Shown piece after piece: positions 50,583 through 60,110 of a DNA stretch of 64,000 nt (position 1 is the first letter of the stretch; every line of letters starts with the position of its first letter). The stretch lies in the NCBI GenBank assembly GCA_947626815.1, contig CANQTN010000006.1:1-64000 (forward strand). Reading direction: 5' to 3'. The translations under genes were made by a program, and so were the position numbers. Source of the DNA: an uncultured Clostridia bacterium (lineage in GTDB: Bacteria; Bacillota; Clostridia; TANB77; CAG-508). A model generated the notes under the pieces. That model worked only from the letters and a program-made list of their open reading frames with translations, was not told where the DNA came from and ran no database searches.

Positions 50583-51166
50583 ATGAAATTAGAAGAATTA
50601 ACAACTAGATTTTTAGGGAGAACTCTTACATATATAGAACAAATAGATTCTACTCAAATGGAAATTCTAAGAAAAATTGAAAATAAAAATATAAAAAATG
50701 GAGAGATTGTTTTAGCGGACATTCAAACTGAAGGAAAACGGAACACATGGTAGAAAATGGTATACAAATGAAGCAAATAATATAGCTTTTTCGTTTTATA
50801 TTGATGTCAATTGTTTGAAGATAATTAAAAATGTACAAGATATAGATGGAATTACAATTAAAATTGCGCAAACTATAATAAAAATTTTAAAAGAGTTATA
50901 TAATATAGAACTTCAAATTAAATTTCCGAATGATATTGTATATAAAGGCAAAAAAATAGGAGGAATTTTAACTCAAACAAAATTGATGGGAACAAAAATT
51001 AAGTATATAGTTGTTGGAATTCGGGATAAATACAAATCAAGAGAAATTTAATAAAGAAATAGAAGCAATAGCTTCTTCAATAAAAAATGAGTTTAATATT
51101 GAAGTTGATAGAGAAAAATTTTTAACAAAATTTTGTAATTTGTTTGAAAGTGAACTTATTTATTAA
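50583..51166 (+). CDS. birA: Biotin-protein ligase, catalytic domain (two CGG shift sites)
   Basis: About 193 residues, a short BirA without the DNA-binding domain. It attaches biotin to AccB, encoded four genes on. IEQIDSTQMEILRKI and VLADIQTEGKGTHGRKWY, the biotin-binding GRGRxGR-like loop, then LQIKFPNDIVYKGKKIGGIL and YIVVGIGINTNQ. CGG at 50739-50741 would stop the protein four codons later; skipping C50739 restores GKGTHGR. CGG at 51022-51024 would stop it nine codons later; skipping C51022 restores VGIGINTN. Both are conserved glycines. The stop is at 51164-51166. GGGAGC precedes ATG 50583. Confidence 0.92.
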
Positions 51167-51224
51167 GGAAAGATTTAATTTTTTTCCAACCAGATTTGTG
51201 CTTTAGAAAGGAATGGTAGTAAAA
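51167..51224 (+). repeat. Repeated 5' leader, copy at fabD
   Basis: GGAAAGATTTAATTTTTTTCC as a shortened hairpin, then AACCAGATTTGTGCTTTAGA-AAGGAATGGTAGTAAAA and the start at 51225. Confidence 0.7.
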
Positions 51225-52157
51225 ATGAAAATAGGTTTTTTGTTTCCTGGTCAAGGTTCTCAGAGTGTAGGAATGGGAAAAGACTTATATGATAGTTATG
51301 AGGTAGTTAAAAATATATATGCAAAAGTAAAAGAATTAACTGGTATAGATATTGCAAAAATTACTTTTGAAGGAGAAGAAGAAGTTTTAAATGAAACTAA
51401 AAATACGCAACTTGCTATTTTGACAATGAGTTTAGCAATATTAGAATTGTTAAAAGAAAAAGGAATTAAGGCAGATGCTTCTTGTGGATTAAGTTTAGGA
51501 GAATATTCAGCATTAATATATAGTGGAGTATTTAGTTTTGATGAAGGAATAAAGCTTGTTCAAAAAAGGGGAGAATATATGCAAAATTTAGTACCAAATG
51601 GTGAGTGGCTTATGGCGGCAATTCTTGGTATGAATGAAGAACAAGTGCAAGAAGTATGTGGTAAAGTAACAAAAGGATTTGTTGTACCTGCTAATTTTAA
51701 TACAACTGGTCAAATTGTAATTTCTGGAGAAAAAGAAGCGGTAGAAGAAGCAGAAATAATTGCAAAAGAGATGGGAGCTAAAAAAGTTAGAGTTTTGAAA
51801 ACAGCAGGACCATTTCATACTCAAAAATTAATAAAAGCCGCAGAGACATTAAGAAGTGAACTAGATAAGGTTACTATTAATAATTTTGAAATTCCTGTTG
51901 TAAAAAATTTAGATGGAACTTTATATACAAATAATGATGATATAAGAAATATTTTAGCAAAGCATATTATTAGTCCAGTTAGATTTTCTAAAAGTTTAGA
52001 AACAATGATTGATATGGGAATAGATACTTTTGTAGAAATAGGTCCAGGAAAAACTTTACTTGGTTTTGTAAAAAGATTAGATACAAATAAGGAAATTACA
52101 TCTTTAAATATTAATAATGTAGAAACTTTAGAAAATGCATTAAAAATTTTAATATAA
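51225..52157 (+). CDS. fabD: Malonyl-CoA:ACP transacylase
   Basis: A 310-residue enzyme that loads malonyl groups onto acyl carrier protein. GFLFPGQGSQSVGMGKDLY opens it, CGLSLGEYSALIYSG near 85 carries the nucleophilic serine, and the catalytic histidine is in KTAGPFHTQKL. The end VEIGPGKTLLGFVKR is diagnostic. Start at 51225, placed by the leader repeat. It heads the fabD-fabG-fabF-accB-fabZ-accC-accD-accA-fabI cluster. Confidence 0.95.
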   Translation: MKIGFLFPGQGSQSVGMGKDLYDSYEVVKNIYAKVKELTGIDIAKITFEGEEEVLNETKNTQLAILTMSLAILELLKEKGIKADASCGLSLGEYSALIYSGVFSFDEGIKLVQKRGEYMQNLVPNGEWLMAAILGMNEEQVQEVCGKVTKGFVVPANFNTTGQIVISGEKEAVEEAEIIAKEMGAKKVRVLKTAGPFHTQKLIKAAETLRSELDKVTINNFEIPVVKNLDGTLYTNNDDIRNILAKHIISPVRFSKSLETMIDMGIDTFVEIGPGKTLLGFVKRLDTNKEITSLNINNVETLENALKILI

Positions 52158-52217
52158 AGTATAACAAAACCTTATGATTATATTTTAATTTTATTAAAGA
52201 AGGGAATGAGAATAAGA

Positions 52218-52955
52218 ATGGAAAAAAAGGTGGCATTAATTACAGGAGCAACAAGAGGAATTGGCAAACAAATTGCAATAAAACTTGCAAAAGGAGGATA
52301 TAATATAGCATTAAATTATAGAACAGAAAATGAAGATTTAAATTTAACAAAAGCACAAATTGAAGATTTAAATGTAAAATGCTTAGCAGTTAAAGGTGAT
52401 GTTTCTAATTTCGAAGATTGTGAAAATGTAGTGAAAACTATAATTGAAGACTTTGGTCAAATTGATGTATTAGTTAATAATGCAGGAATTACTAAAGATA
52501 TGTTATTAATGAGAATGAAAAAAGAGGATTTTGAACAAGTTATAAATGTAAATTTAGTGGGAACATTTAATATGACGAAAAATGTAATTAATTATATGTT
52601 AAAAGCAAGAAGTGGAAGAATTATAAATATTTCTTCAGTAGTAGGAATATCAGGAAATGCAGGGCAAACAAACTATGCAGCATCAAAAGCAGGAATAATA
52701 GGATTTACAAAAAGTTTGGCTAAAGAAGTTGCTTCAAGAAATGTTTTGGTTAATGCAGTAGCACCAGGTTTTATTCAAACAAATATGACTGATGTTTTAA
52801 AAGATGAGCTAAAGGAAGAAATTGCTAAAAATATACCATTAAATAGAATGGGAACTGCTGAAGATGTAGCAAATGTTGTTAAGTTTTTAGCATCTGAAGA
52901 TAGTTCATATATAACTGGTCAAGTTATTAATGTAGATGGAGGAATGTTAATGTAG
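52218..52955 (+). CDS. fabG: 3-oxoacyl-ACP reductase
   Basis: A 245-residue short-chain dehydrogenase that reduces the beta-keto group with NADPH. TGATRGIGKQIAIKLAKGG is the cofactor loop, NNAGITKDMLLMRM the NNAG motif, SSVVGISGNAGQTNYAASKAG the Ser-Tyr-Lys site, and ITGQVINVDGGMLM the typical end. AAGAAGGGAATGAGAATAAGA precedes the ATG at 52218. It is the second gene of the cluster. Confidence 0.96.
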   Translation: MEKKVALITGATRGIGKQIAIKLAKGGYNIALNYRTENEDLNLTKAQIEDLNVKCLAVKGDVSNFEDCENVVKTIIEDFGQIDVLVNNAGITKDMLLMRMKKEDFEQVINVNLVGTFNMTKNVINYMLKARSGRIINISSVVGISGNAGQTNYAASKAGIIGFTKSLAKEVASRNVLVNAVAPGFIQTNMTDVLKDELKEEIAKNIPLNRMGTAEDVANVVKFLASEDSSYITGQVINVDGGMLM

Positions 52956-52972
52956 AGAGGAAGGATATTGAA

Positions 52973-53045
52973 GGTTGAAAAATAATTACAATAATTTAAT
53001 TTTTTTCAATCAGATGTCAGACTTAGAAAGGAAGGATATTGAAAG
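52973..53045 (+). repeat. Repeated 5' leader with hairpin, copy at fabF
   Basis: GGTTGAAAAATAATTACAAT..., right arm TTTTTTTCAATC, then AGATGTCAGACTTAGAAAGGAAGGATATTGAAAG. The lower half has diverged from the other copies. Confidence 0.75.
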
Positions 53046-54284
53046 ATGGAAAAAAGAGTTGTCATTACAGGATTGGGAGCGATAACTCCTATTGGAAATA
53101 ATGTAGATGAAACATGGGAAGGAATTAAAAATAAAAAATGTGGGATTGATAAAATAACATCATTTGATACAACAAATTTTAAGACAACACTTGCTGCTGA
53201 AGTAAAAGATTATGATCCAACAAAATATTTTGAGGTAAAACAATTTAGAAGATTAGATAAAAGTTCACAATTTGCAATAATAGCAGCAAGAGAGGCTTTT
53301 AAAGATAGTGGTATAACTAAGGAAAATACAAATTTTGAAAGAGTAGGAATATTTGTTAGTTCTGGAATAGCTGGTTTAAATACAATACAAGAACAAGCAG
53401 AAATAAATTGCTTAAAAGGAAATAATAGAGTTTCTCCGATGTTTATTCCAATGACAATTGCAAATATGCCGGCAGGAAATATATCTATTGATTTAGGATT
53501 AAAAGGTGAATCTATTTCAATAGTAACAGCATGTAGTTCTTCAACAAATGCAATAGGTGAAGCATATAGGACTATAAAATATGGAGCAGAAGATGCTATT
53601 TTAGCAGGAGGTACTGAAAGTTCAATTTGTAGACTTGGAATAGCAGGTTTTGAAAATATGAAAGCATTATCACAGGCAACTGATAAAAATAGAGCAAGTA
53701 TACCATTTGACAAGGAAAGAGATGGATTTGTTATGGGTGAAGGATCAGCAATTTTAGTTGTGGAGGATTTGGAACATGCTTTGAATAGGGGAGCAAAGAT
53801 ATATGCTGAAATAATAGGATATGGAGCGACATCAGATGCATATCATATTACTTCACCAGCACCTGAAGGAGAAGGTGGAGCAAGAGCCATGAAAAGAGCA
53901 ATTGAAGATGCTAAAATTAAACCAGAAGATATAGATTATATTAATGCACATGGGACATCAACACATTTAAATGATTCTTTTGAAACTGCAGCAATTAAGA
54001 CTGCTTTAGGTGAGGCAAGTAAAACCGTAATGGTAAGTTCTACAAAAGGAAATATAGGTCACTTATTAGGAGCAGCAGGCAGTGTAGAAGCAATTTTTTG
54101 TGTAAAAGCATTACAAGATGGCATAGTACCGCCAACTATTAATTATAGAGAAAAAGATGATGAATGTGATTTAAATATAGTACCAAATGAACCGGTAAAT
54201 AAAGATATAAATATTGTAATGTCAAATTCTTTAGGATTTGGAGGACATAATGCAAGTATTATATTAAAGAAATATGAAGAATAA
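53046..54284 (+). CDS. fabF: 3-oxoacyl-ACP synthase II
   Basis: A 412-residue condensing enzyme that extends acyl-ACP with malonyl-ACP. VVITGLGAITPIGNNVDETW opens it, the active-site cysteine is in SIVTACSSSTNAIGEA (near 163), and the two histidines are in INAHGTSTHLND and GNIGHLLGAAGSVEA. The end SNSLGFGGHNASIILKKY is typical. Length is normal. Confidence 0.96.
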   Translation: MEKRVVITGLGAITPIGNNVDETWEGIKNKKCGIDKITSFDTTNFKTTLAAEVKDYDPTKYFEVKQFRRLDKSSQFAIIAAREAFKDSGITKENTNFERVGIFVSSGIAGLNTIQEQAEINCLKGNNRVSPMFIPMTIANMPAGNISIDLGLKGESISIVTACSSSTNAIGEAYRTIKYGAEDAILAGGTESSICRLGIAGFENMKALSQATDKNRASIPFDKERDGFVMGEGSAILVVEDLEHALNRGAKIYAEIIGYGATSDAYHITSPAPEGEGGARAMKRAIEDAKIKPEDIDYINAHGTSTHLNDSFETAAIKTALGEASKTVMVSSTKGNIGHLLGAAGSVEAIFCVKALQDGIVPPTINYREKDDECDLNIVPNEPVNKDINIVMSNSLGFGGHNASIILKKYEE

Positions 54285-54302
54285 TGAAAGGTTGTGCAAA
54301 AA

Positions 54303-54761
54303 ATGGAATATGAAAAAATAAAACAACTAATGGAAGATATGGGTAATTCTAAATTGACAGAATTAAATATTGATTTTCCAGATGGTATGAAAATAAGAAT
54401 GAAAAAGGAAGAAAAACATGTAGTAGTAGATATGCAAGAAAATATTAAAAATGATATACAAATGGAAAGAATGTCAAGAAATTTTAATACAGATATGAAA
54501 GAAGAAAGCACAGAAAATATAGTAGATGGGAATATAGTAAAAGCACCAATGGTGGGAACATTTTATGCAAAATCATCACCTGAGAGTGAACCATATGTAA
54601 AGATTGGTCAAAATGTAAAAAAAGGTGATGTTCTTTGTATTGTAGAAGCAATGAAATTAATGAATGAAATCGAATCTGAATTTGATGGGGAAATAGTAGA
54701 AATTTTAGTTAAAGATGGAGAAACAGTAGAATATGGAGAACCATTATTTATAATAAAATAG
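54303..54761 (+). CDS. accB: Biotin carboxyl carrier protein of acetyl-CoA carboxylase
   Basis: A 152-residue carrier. An N-terminal helix ([18 protein letters not shown]) is followed by a charged linker and a biotinyl domain with [19 protein letters not shown] and the biotin lysine in [13 protein letters not shown] (near residue 118). The biotin ligase encoded at 50583 would modify it. ATG 54303 is preferred over the GTG three codons upstream. It precedes fabZ by 10 bases. Confidence 0.95.
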   Translation: MEYEKIKQLMEDMGNSKLTELNIDFPDGMKIRMKKEEKHVVVDMQENIKNDIQMERMSRNFNTDMKEESTENIVDGNIVKAPMVGTFYAKSSPESEPYVKIGQNVKKGDVLCIVEAMKLMNEIESEFDGEIVEILVKDGETVEYGEPLFIIK

Positions 54762-54771
54762 GAGGAAAAAT

Positions 54772-55194
54772 ATGTTAAATAAGGAGCAAATAAAAGAAAT
54801 TATTCCACAAAGAGATCCATTTTTAATGATTGACGAAATTGAGGAATATGTTCCAGGAGAAAGTGCAATAGCATATAAAAATGTTGATGAAAATGAATGG
54901 TATTTTAAAGGGCATTTTCCAGGCAATCCAATTATGCCAGGAGTTTTGATTACAGAGAGCCTAGCACAGACAGGGGCAGTTGCTATTTTAAGTGTTAAAG
55001 AAAACAAAGGAAAAAATGCATTATTTGGTGGAATTGACAAAATGAAATTTAAGAAAATGGTGATACCAGGTGATAGATTAAAGTTAGAAGTAAAGATAAT
55101 TAAGCAAAAAGGACCAATAGGAATTGGAGAAGCAATTGCAACAGTAAATGGAGCAGTTGCTGCTAAAGGAGAGCTTACTTTTGCAATAGTTTAG
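54772..55194 (+). CDS. fabZ: 3-hydroxyacyl-ACP dehydratase FabZ
   Basis: A 140-residue hot-dog-fold enzyme that removes water from 3-hydroxyacyl-ACP. IPQRDPFLMIDEIEEYVPG and GHFPGNPIMPGVLITESLAQ carry the catalytic histidine and glutamate. The end VNGAVAAKGELTFAIV is normal. RBS AGGAGG. Confidence 0.95.
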   Translation: MLNKEQIKEIIPQRDPFLMIDEIEEYVPGESAIAYKNVDENEWYFKGHFPGNPIMPGVLITESLAQTGAVAILSVKENKGKNALFGGIDKMKFKKMVIPGDRLKLEVKIIKQKGPIGIGEAIATVNGAVAAKGELTFAIV

Positions 55195-55215
55195 TTAAAA
55201 AGAAGGGAAAAGAAA

Positions 55216-56557
55216 ATGAATAAAATTTTAATTGCAAATCGTGGAGAAATTGCAGTTCGTATTATAAGGGCATGTAAAGAAATGAATATAAAAACAGTTG
55301 CAGTATATTCTGAAGCTGATAGAGATGCTATGCATACTCGCTTAGCAGATGAAGCAATTTGTGTTGGCCCAGCAGTTTCACGGAAAGAGTTATTTGAATT
55401 TTAAAAATATTATAGAGGCAGCAAATATTACAAAAGCAGATAGTATCCATCCAGGTTTTGGATTTTTATCAGAAAATAGCCAATTTGCGAAAATATGTGA
55501 AGAATCAAATATAAAATTTATAGGTCCGTCTTATAAAGTAATTGAATTAATGGGAAATAAGTCTAATAGTAAAGAATTAATGAAATCAAATGGTATTCCA
55601 GTAATTCCAGGTTCAGAGGGTAGTGTAAAAGGAATAAAAGATGCAATCAAAATTGCAAATGAAATTGGATATCCTATTATGTTAAAAGCAGCAGCAGGAG
55701 GTGGAGGAAAAGGAATACGTATAGTTAAAACACCAGAAGAATTAGAAACTGATTATAATATTGTAAAACAAGAAGCAAAAATCTCATTTAATGATGATGA
55801 AATTTATATAGAGAAATTTATTGAAAATCCAAGACATGTAGAAATACAAATTTTAGCAGATGAACATGGAAATATAATTCATTTAGGAGAAAGAGATTGT
55901 TCAATTCAACGTAAAAATCAAAAGGTCATTGAGGAAACACCTTCTACAGCTATTGATGATAAATTAAGAAATAAAATGGGAGAAGCGGCAGTAAAGGCGG
56001 CTAAAATATCTGGATATACAAGTTGTGGTACTGTTGAATTTTTGGTAGATAAAGATAAAAATTTTTATTTTATGGAAATGAATACTAGGATACAAGTGGA
56101 ACATCCAATAACAGAATTAAGAACAGGTATAGACATTGTAAAAGAACAAATTAGAATTGCTGCAGGAGAAAGCTTAAGAATAAAACAAAAAAATGTTGAA
56201 TTTAGAGGACATAGTATTGAATGTAGAATAAATGCAGAAAGACCAGAAAAAAATTTTATGCCATGTCCAGGAACAATAACAGGACTTAATTTGCCAGGTG
56301 GAAATGGAATTAGAATAGATACAGCAATTTATGAAGGTTATACAATACCACCAAATTATGATTCTATGATTGCCAAAATTATTACACATGGAGATACAAG
56401 AAATGAGGCAATAAGTAAAATGAAAAGAGCATTAGAAGAGACTGTAATAGAAGGGGTAGATACTAATATTGATTTTTTATTTAGTATTATTAAAAACCCA
56501 GACTTTATTAGGGGAAATTTTGATACTTCATTTATAGAAAAAAATATTTTAAAATAA
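55216..56557 (+). CDS. accC: Biotin carboxylase subunit of acetyl-CoA carboxylase (one CGG shift site)
   Basis: About 446 residues, the normal AccC length. It carboxylates the biotin on AccB with ATP and bicarbonate. [20 protein letters not shown] opens it. At CGG 55381-55383 the frame stops seven codons later; skipping C55381 gives [15 protein letters not shown], matching the family's GPxxSxxSYLN. Then come [31 protein letters not shown] (ATP-grasp loop), [29 protein letters not shown] and the C-terminal barrel. The glycine replaces a variable residue here, so identity of the inserted residue is less certain than in tpiA or rlmN. Confidence 0.95.
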
Positions 56558-56616
56558 TTAAAAATATATTTTAGTTTAAAATGAAAACAAAGTATTGAAA
56601 GGAAAATCAGAATAAA

Positions 56617-57453
56617 ATGATTGTAGATAAAATAAAAAAGAGGGAACCAACAGCCAAAAGAACGGAAAACAAAGTAGATATACAAGTTGGCAAATGGATA
56701 AAATGTGATAAATGTAAAGAAATATTATATAAAGATGACGTAAGAGCCAATAATAGTATATGTCCAAATTGTGGAAGTTACTTTAGAATGCATATAAATA
56801 AAAGGTTGGAATTAATTATAGATAAAGATACATATAAAAGATTTGATATAAATATTGACACAACAAATCCATTAAATTTAGAAGATTATCCAAAAAAAAT
56901 AAAAGGATTAAGGGAAAAAACAGGAATACAAGAAGCAGTAAGCTGTGGAACAGGAAAAATTAATGGAGAAAATGTAGTAATATGTGTAATGGATAGTGGC
57001 TTTTTAATGGGAAGTATGGGAATAGTAGTAGGAGAAAAAATCACATATGCTATAGAAAAAGCAATAGAATTAAAATTACCTATAGTAATATTTTGCGTAT
57101 CAGGCGGAGCTAGAATGCAAGAAGGAATTATATCTCTTATGCAGATGGCAAAAACAACAGCAGCAATTTCAAAGCTTAATGAAGCAGGTTTATTATATAT
57201 ATCAGTATTAACAGATCCTACATATGGAGGTGTAACAGCGTCATTTGCAAGTTTAGCAGATATAATACTAGCAGAACCAGGAGCAATGATAGGATTTGCA
57301 GGTCAAAGAGTGATAGAACAAACTATAGGAGAAAAGTTGCCAGAAGGTTTTCAAACAGCAGAATTTTTATTAGAACATGGTTTTATTGACAAAATTGTGA
57401 AAAGAGAAGAATTAAAGGAAACAATATATAAATTGATAAAATTTCATTGTTAG
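56617..57453 (+). CDS. accD: Acetyl-CoA carboxylase carboxyltransferase subunit beta
   Basis: A 278-residue subunit. A four-cysteine zinc ribbon CDKCKEILY...[11 protein letters not shown] (about 29-53) is followed by the crotonase-fold core: [54 protein letters not shown] and [20 protein letters not shown]. It forms the carboxyltransferase with AccA, encoded next. GAAAGGAAAATC precedes the ATG. No in-frame CGG. Confidence 0.95.
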   Translation: MIVDKIKKREPTAKRTENKVDIQVGKWIKCDKCKEILYKDDVRANNSICPNCGSYFRMHINKRLELIIDKDTYKRFDINIDTTNPLNLEDYPKKIKGLREKTGIQEAVSCGTGKINGENVVICVMDSGFLMGSMGIVVGEKITYAIEKAIELKLPIVIFCVSGGARMQEGIISLMQMAKTTAAISKLNEAGLLYISVLTDPTYGGVTASFASLADIILAEPGAMIGFAGQRVIEQTIGEKLPEGFQTAEFLLEHGFIDKIVKREELKETIYKLIKFHC

Positions 57454-57463
57454 GAGAGAAAAG

Positions 57464-57521
57464 CTGAAAAATGAGTATAATTCTAACCAGATTTGTGCCT
57501 TAGAAAGGAATGAGATTAAAA
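57464..57521 (+). repeat. Repeated 5' leader, diverged copy at accA
   Basis: GCTGAAAAATGAGTATAATT, then CTAACCAGATTTGTGCCTTA-GAAAGGAATGAGATTAAAA and the start at 57522. Confidence 0.65.
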
Positions 57522-58339
57522 ATGAAAAAAGGTGAGATAACAGCTTGGGAAAGAGTAGAAATAGCAAGAAATCCAAAGAGGAAAACTTCAATGGATTATG
57601 TTGAGGAAATATTTGATGAATTTATTGAATTACATGGAGATCGAAATTTTAAAGATGATAAATCTATTGTATGTGGATTAGCAAGAATAGGAAATCAGAA
57701 TTTTACAATAATTGCTGAACAAAAAGGAAGATCTACAAAAGAAAATATAGAAAGAAATTTTGGAATGCCTAATCCAGAAGCTTATAGAAAAGGTATTAGA
57801 TTTATGCGGTCAAGCTGAAAAATTTAAAAGACCAGTGATTACTTTTATAGATACAAAAGGGGCATACCCAGGTATTGGTGCAGAAGAAAGAGGACAGCGG
57901 AGAAGCTATTGCTAAGTCTATGTTAGAAATGAGTAAACTAAAAGTACCGGTTATAGCCATAGTAATTGGAGAAGGATCAAGTGGAGGAGCATTAGCTTTA
58001 GGTGTTGGTAATAGAGTTTTGATGTTAGAAAATGCGATATATTCGATATTATCTCCAGAAGGATATGCAAGTATTTTGTGGAAAGATTCATCTAGGACCA
58101 AAGAAGCAGCAGAAAAGATGAAATTAACTGCCAAAGATTTGTATGAATTAAAGATAATTGATAAAATAATAAAAGAACCAAATGGAGAAAATGAGCAAGA
58201 AAATTTTATAAAGACATCTAAAAATTTAAAAAAAGAAATATTGAATGTTTTAGAAGAACTAAAAGAGCTATCACCTGAACAACTAGTTGATGATAGATAT
58301 CAAAAATTTAGAAATATGGGAGAATATAAGATTTTATAA
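57522..58339 (+). CDS. accA: Acetyl-CoA carboxylase carboxyltransferase subunit alpha (two CGG shift sites)
   Basis: About 271 residues, a short but usual length for Clostridia. [20 protein letters not shown] opens it, followed by [24 protein letters not shown] at 57807-57809 would stop the protein two codons later; skipping C57807 gives [23 protein letters not shown] at 57898-57900 is reached next; skipping C57898 gives [19 protein letters not shown]. The family has Lys/Gln and Ser at these two places, so here glycine substitutes for other residues. [20 protein letters not shown] and [20 protein letters not shown] follow. Together with AccD it transfers the carboxyl group to acetyl-CoA. Confidence 0.94.
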
Positions 58340-58442
58340 AATGATGGGTTCCATTAAACCAGAATTTTATATTTTATAAAAAATAATTAATGGGGAAAGG
58401 AAAGGTATAATATATAAAAATTATATTGTATGAGGTGTAAAA

Positions 58443-59216
58443 ATGTTATTAGAAGGAAAAAAAATATTAATTATGGGAATTAGAAATAAATGGAGTATAG
58501 CTTTTGGAATTGCAAAAGCTGCATATGATAATGGAGCAAAACTTATTTTTACATATATGGGAGAAGAAAATAAGGAAAAAATAGAAACTTTAATTTCAGA
58601 ATTTAAAGATAGTAAAGCATATATTTTAAATGGAGCATCAGAAGATGAATTAGTAAAAGAGACATTTACAAAAATAAAAGAAGAAAATGGAAAAATCGAT
58701 GGTATTGTTCATGCTATAGCACATGCGAATACAGAAGATTTACACAATGATTTCATTTGTACAAGTAAAGACGGATTTGCACATGCTTGTGATGTAAGTA
58801 GTTATTCATTTGTATTAGCATCAAGGATGGCAAAAGAATTAGATATGTTAAATGAAAATGCTAGTATAATTACATTAACATATCATGGTTCTACTAAAGT
58901 AATTGATAGCTATAATGTTATGGGAGTAGCAAAAGCAGCATTAGAAGCAAGTGTGAGATATTTAGCAGAAAATTTAGGAAGAGAAGGAATAAGAGTAAAT
59001 GCAGTTTCAGCAGGTCCTATAAAGACATTATCAGCTAAAGGAATTAAAGATTTTAATTCTATTTTAGACATTATAGAAGAAAAAGCACCATTACATAAAA
59101 ATGTTACAACTGTGCAAGTAGGAAATGTAGCAACATTTTTATTGAGTCCTTTATCAGATGCAATTACAGGTCAAGTTATTTATGCTGATAATGGATATAA
59201 CATAATGGGAGTATAA
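58443..59216 (+). CDS. fabI: Enoyl-ACP reductase FabI
   Basis: A 257-residue SDR-fold enzyme that completes each elongation round with NAD(P)H. LEGKKILIMGIRNKWSIAFG is the FabI-type cofactor loop, and SYNVMGVAKAALEASVRYLA carries the Tyr/Lys of the YX6K-type site. VNAVSAGPIKTLSAKGI and ITGQVIYADNGYNIMG are typical. It lies 103 bases after accA and probably ends the fatty-acid operon. Confidence 0.94.
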   Translation: MLLEGKKILIMGIRNKWSIAFGIAKAAYDNGAKLIFTYMGEENKEKIETLISEFKDSKAYILNGASEDELVKETFTKIKEENGKIDGIVHAIAHANTEDLHNDFICTSKDGFAHACDVSSYSFVLASRMAKELDMLNENASIITLTYHGSTKVIDSYNVMGVAKAALEASVRYLAENLGREGIRVNAVSAGPIKTLSAKGIKDFNSILDIIEEKAPLHKNVTTVQVGNVATFLLSPLSDAITGQVIYADNGYNIMGV

Positions 59217-59322
59217 TTTTAATAAAAAATATATTAAATCTTATATTTAAAAGGTCATGCACTTTTAATTTTTGAAAACATATACTTTGGTATATGGAAT
59301 AAAAAATGGAGGTGCATTTATT

Positions 59323-60031
59323 TTGTTTTCGATTTGCATGACTGGTATATTAGGGTTTTTACAATTTTTGAAATCAGCAGTATTTGTTGTTCGGATATAT
59401 TCAAGGGGGAAATCTTTTTCCAGAACCATTAACATCAGAAGAAGAAAGAAATTGCTTAGAACAAATGGCAAAAGGGGATGATGAAGCAAGAAATATTTTG
59501 ATAGAAAGAAACCTAAGATTGGTAGCTCATGTTGCTAAAAAGTATAGTTCATCAAATGTTGATCAAGATGATTTAATATCAATAGGAACAGTGGGTTTAA
59601 TAAAAGGAATAAATAGTTTTAACTTAGAAAAAGGTGCTAAGTTATCTACATATGTATCTCGTTGTATAGACAATGAAATTTTAATGTATTTACGAGCAAC
59701 AAAAAAACTTGGAGCAGAAGTATATTTAAATGAACCGATAGGAAAAGATAAAGATGATAATGTAGTAACCCTACAAGAAGTTTTAGAAAATAATGAAAGA
59801 ACAATAGAAGATGAAGTAGATATAAAAATGAAAATAAAAATGCTTTATCAAAAAATGAAAGAAGTTTTAAAAGACAGAGAAAAAACAATCTTAGAATTAA
59901 GATTTGGGCTTGAAGGACATAAACCAAAAACACAAAACGAAATTGCTAAAATGATGGGCATTTCACGTTCATATGTATCTAGAATAGAAACAAAAGCAAT
60001 TAATAAATTGGCAAAGGAGATAAAAGAGTAA
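59323..60031 (+). CDS. sigK: RNA polymerase sporulation sigma factor SigK (one CGG shift site)
   Basis: About 235 residues, the length of SigK. It starts at TTG 59323 after TGGAGGTG. The hydrophobic pro-sequence-like start leads to CGG 59392-59394. Skipping C59392 gives VFVVGYIQGGNLFPEPL, followed by SEEERNCLEQMAKGDDEARN, ILIERNLRLVAHVAKKY (region 2), FNLEKGAKLSTYVSRCIDNE and the region 4 helix-turn-helix TQNEIAKMMGISRSYVSRIE. SigK drives late mother-cell sporulation genes. The gene is not split by a skin element, but without the shift only a 23-residue start would be made before the frame is lost. Confidence 0.92.
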
Positions 60032-60110
60032 AAAAACACTTGATTTTTAGCTAGAAACGGGTGTATATTTATTATGAGCAGTTTTTGGAAAAAGGTATGG
60101 TGAAAATATA

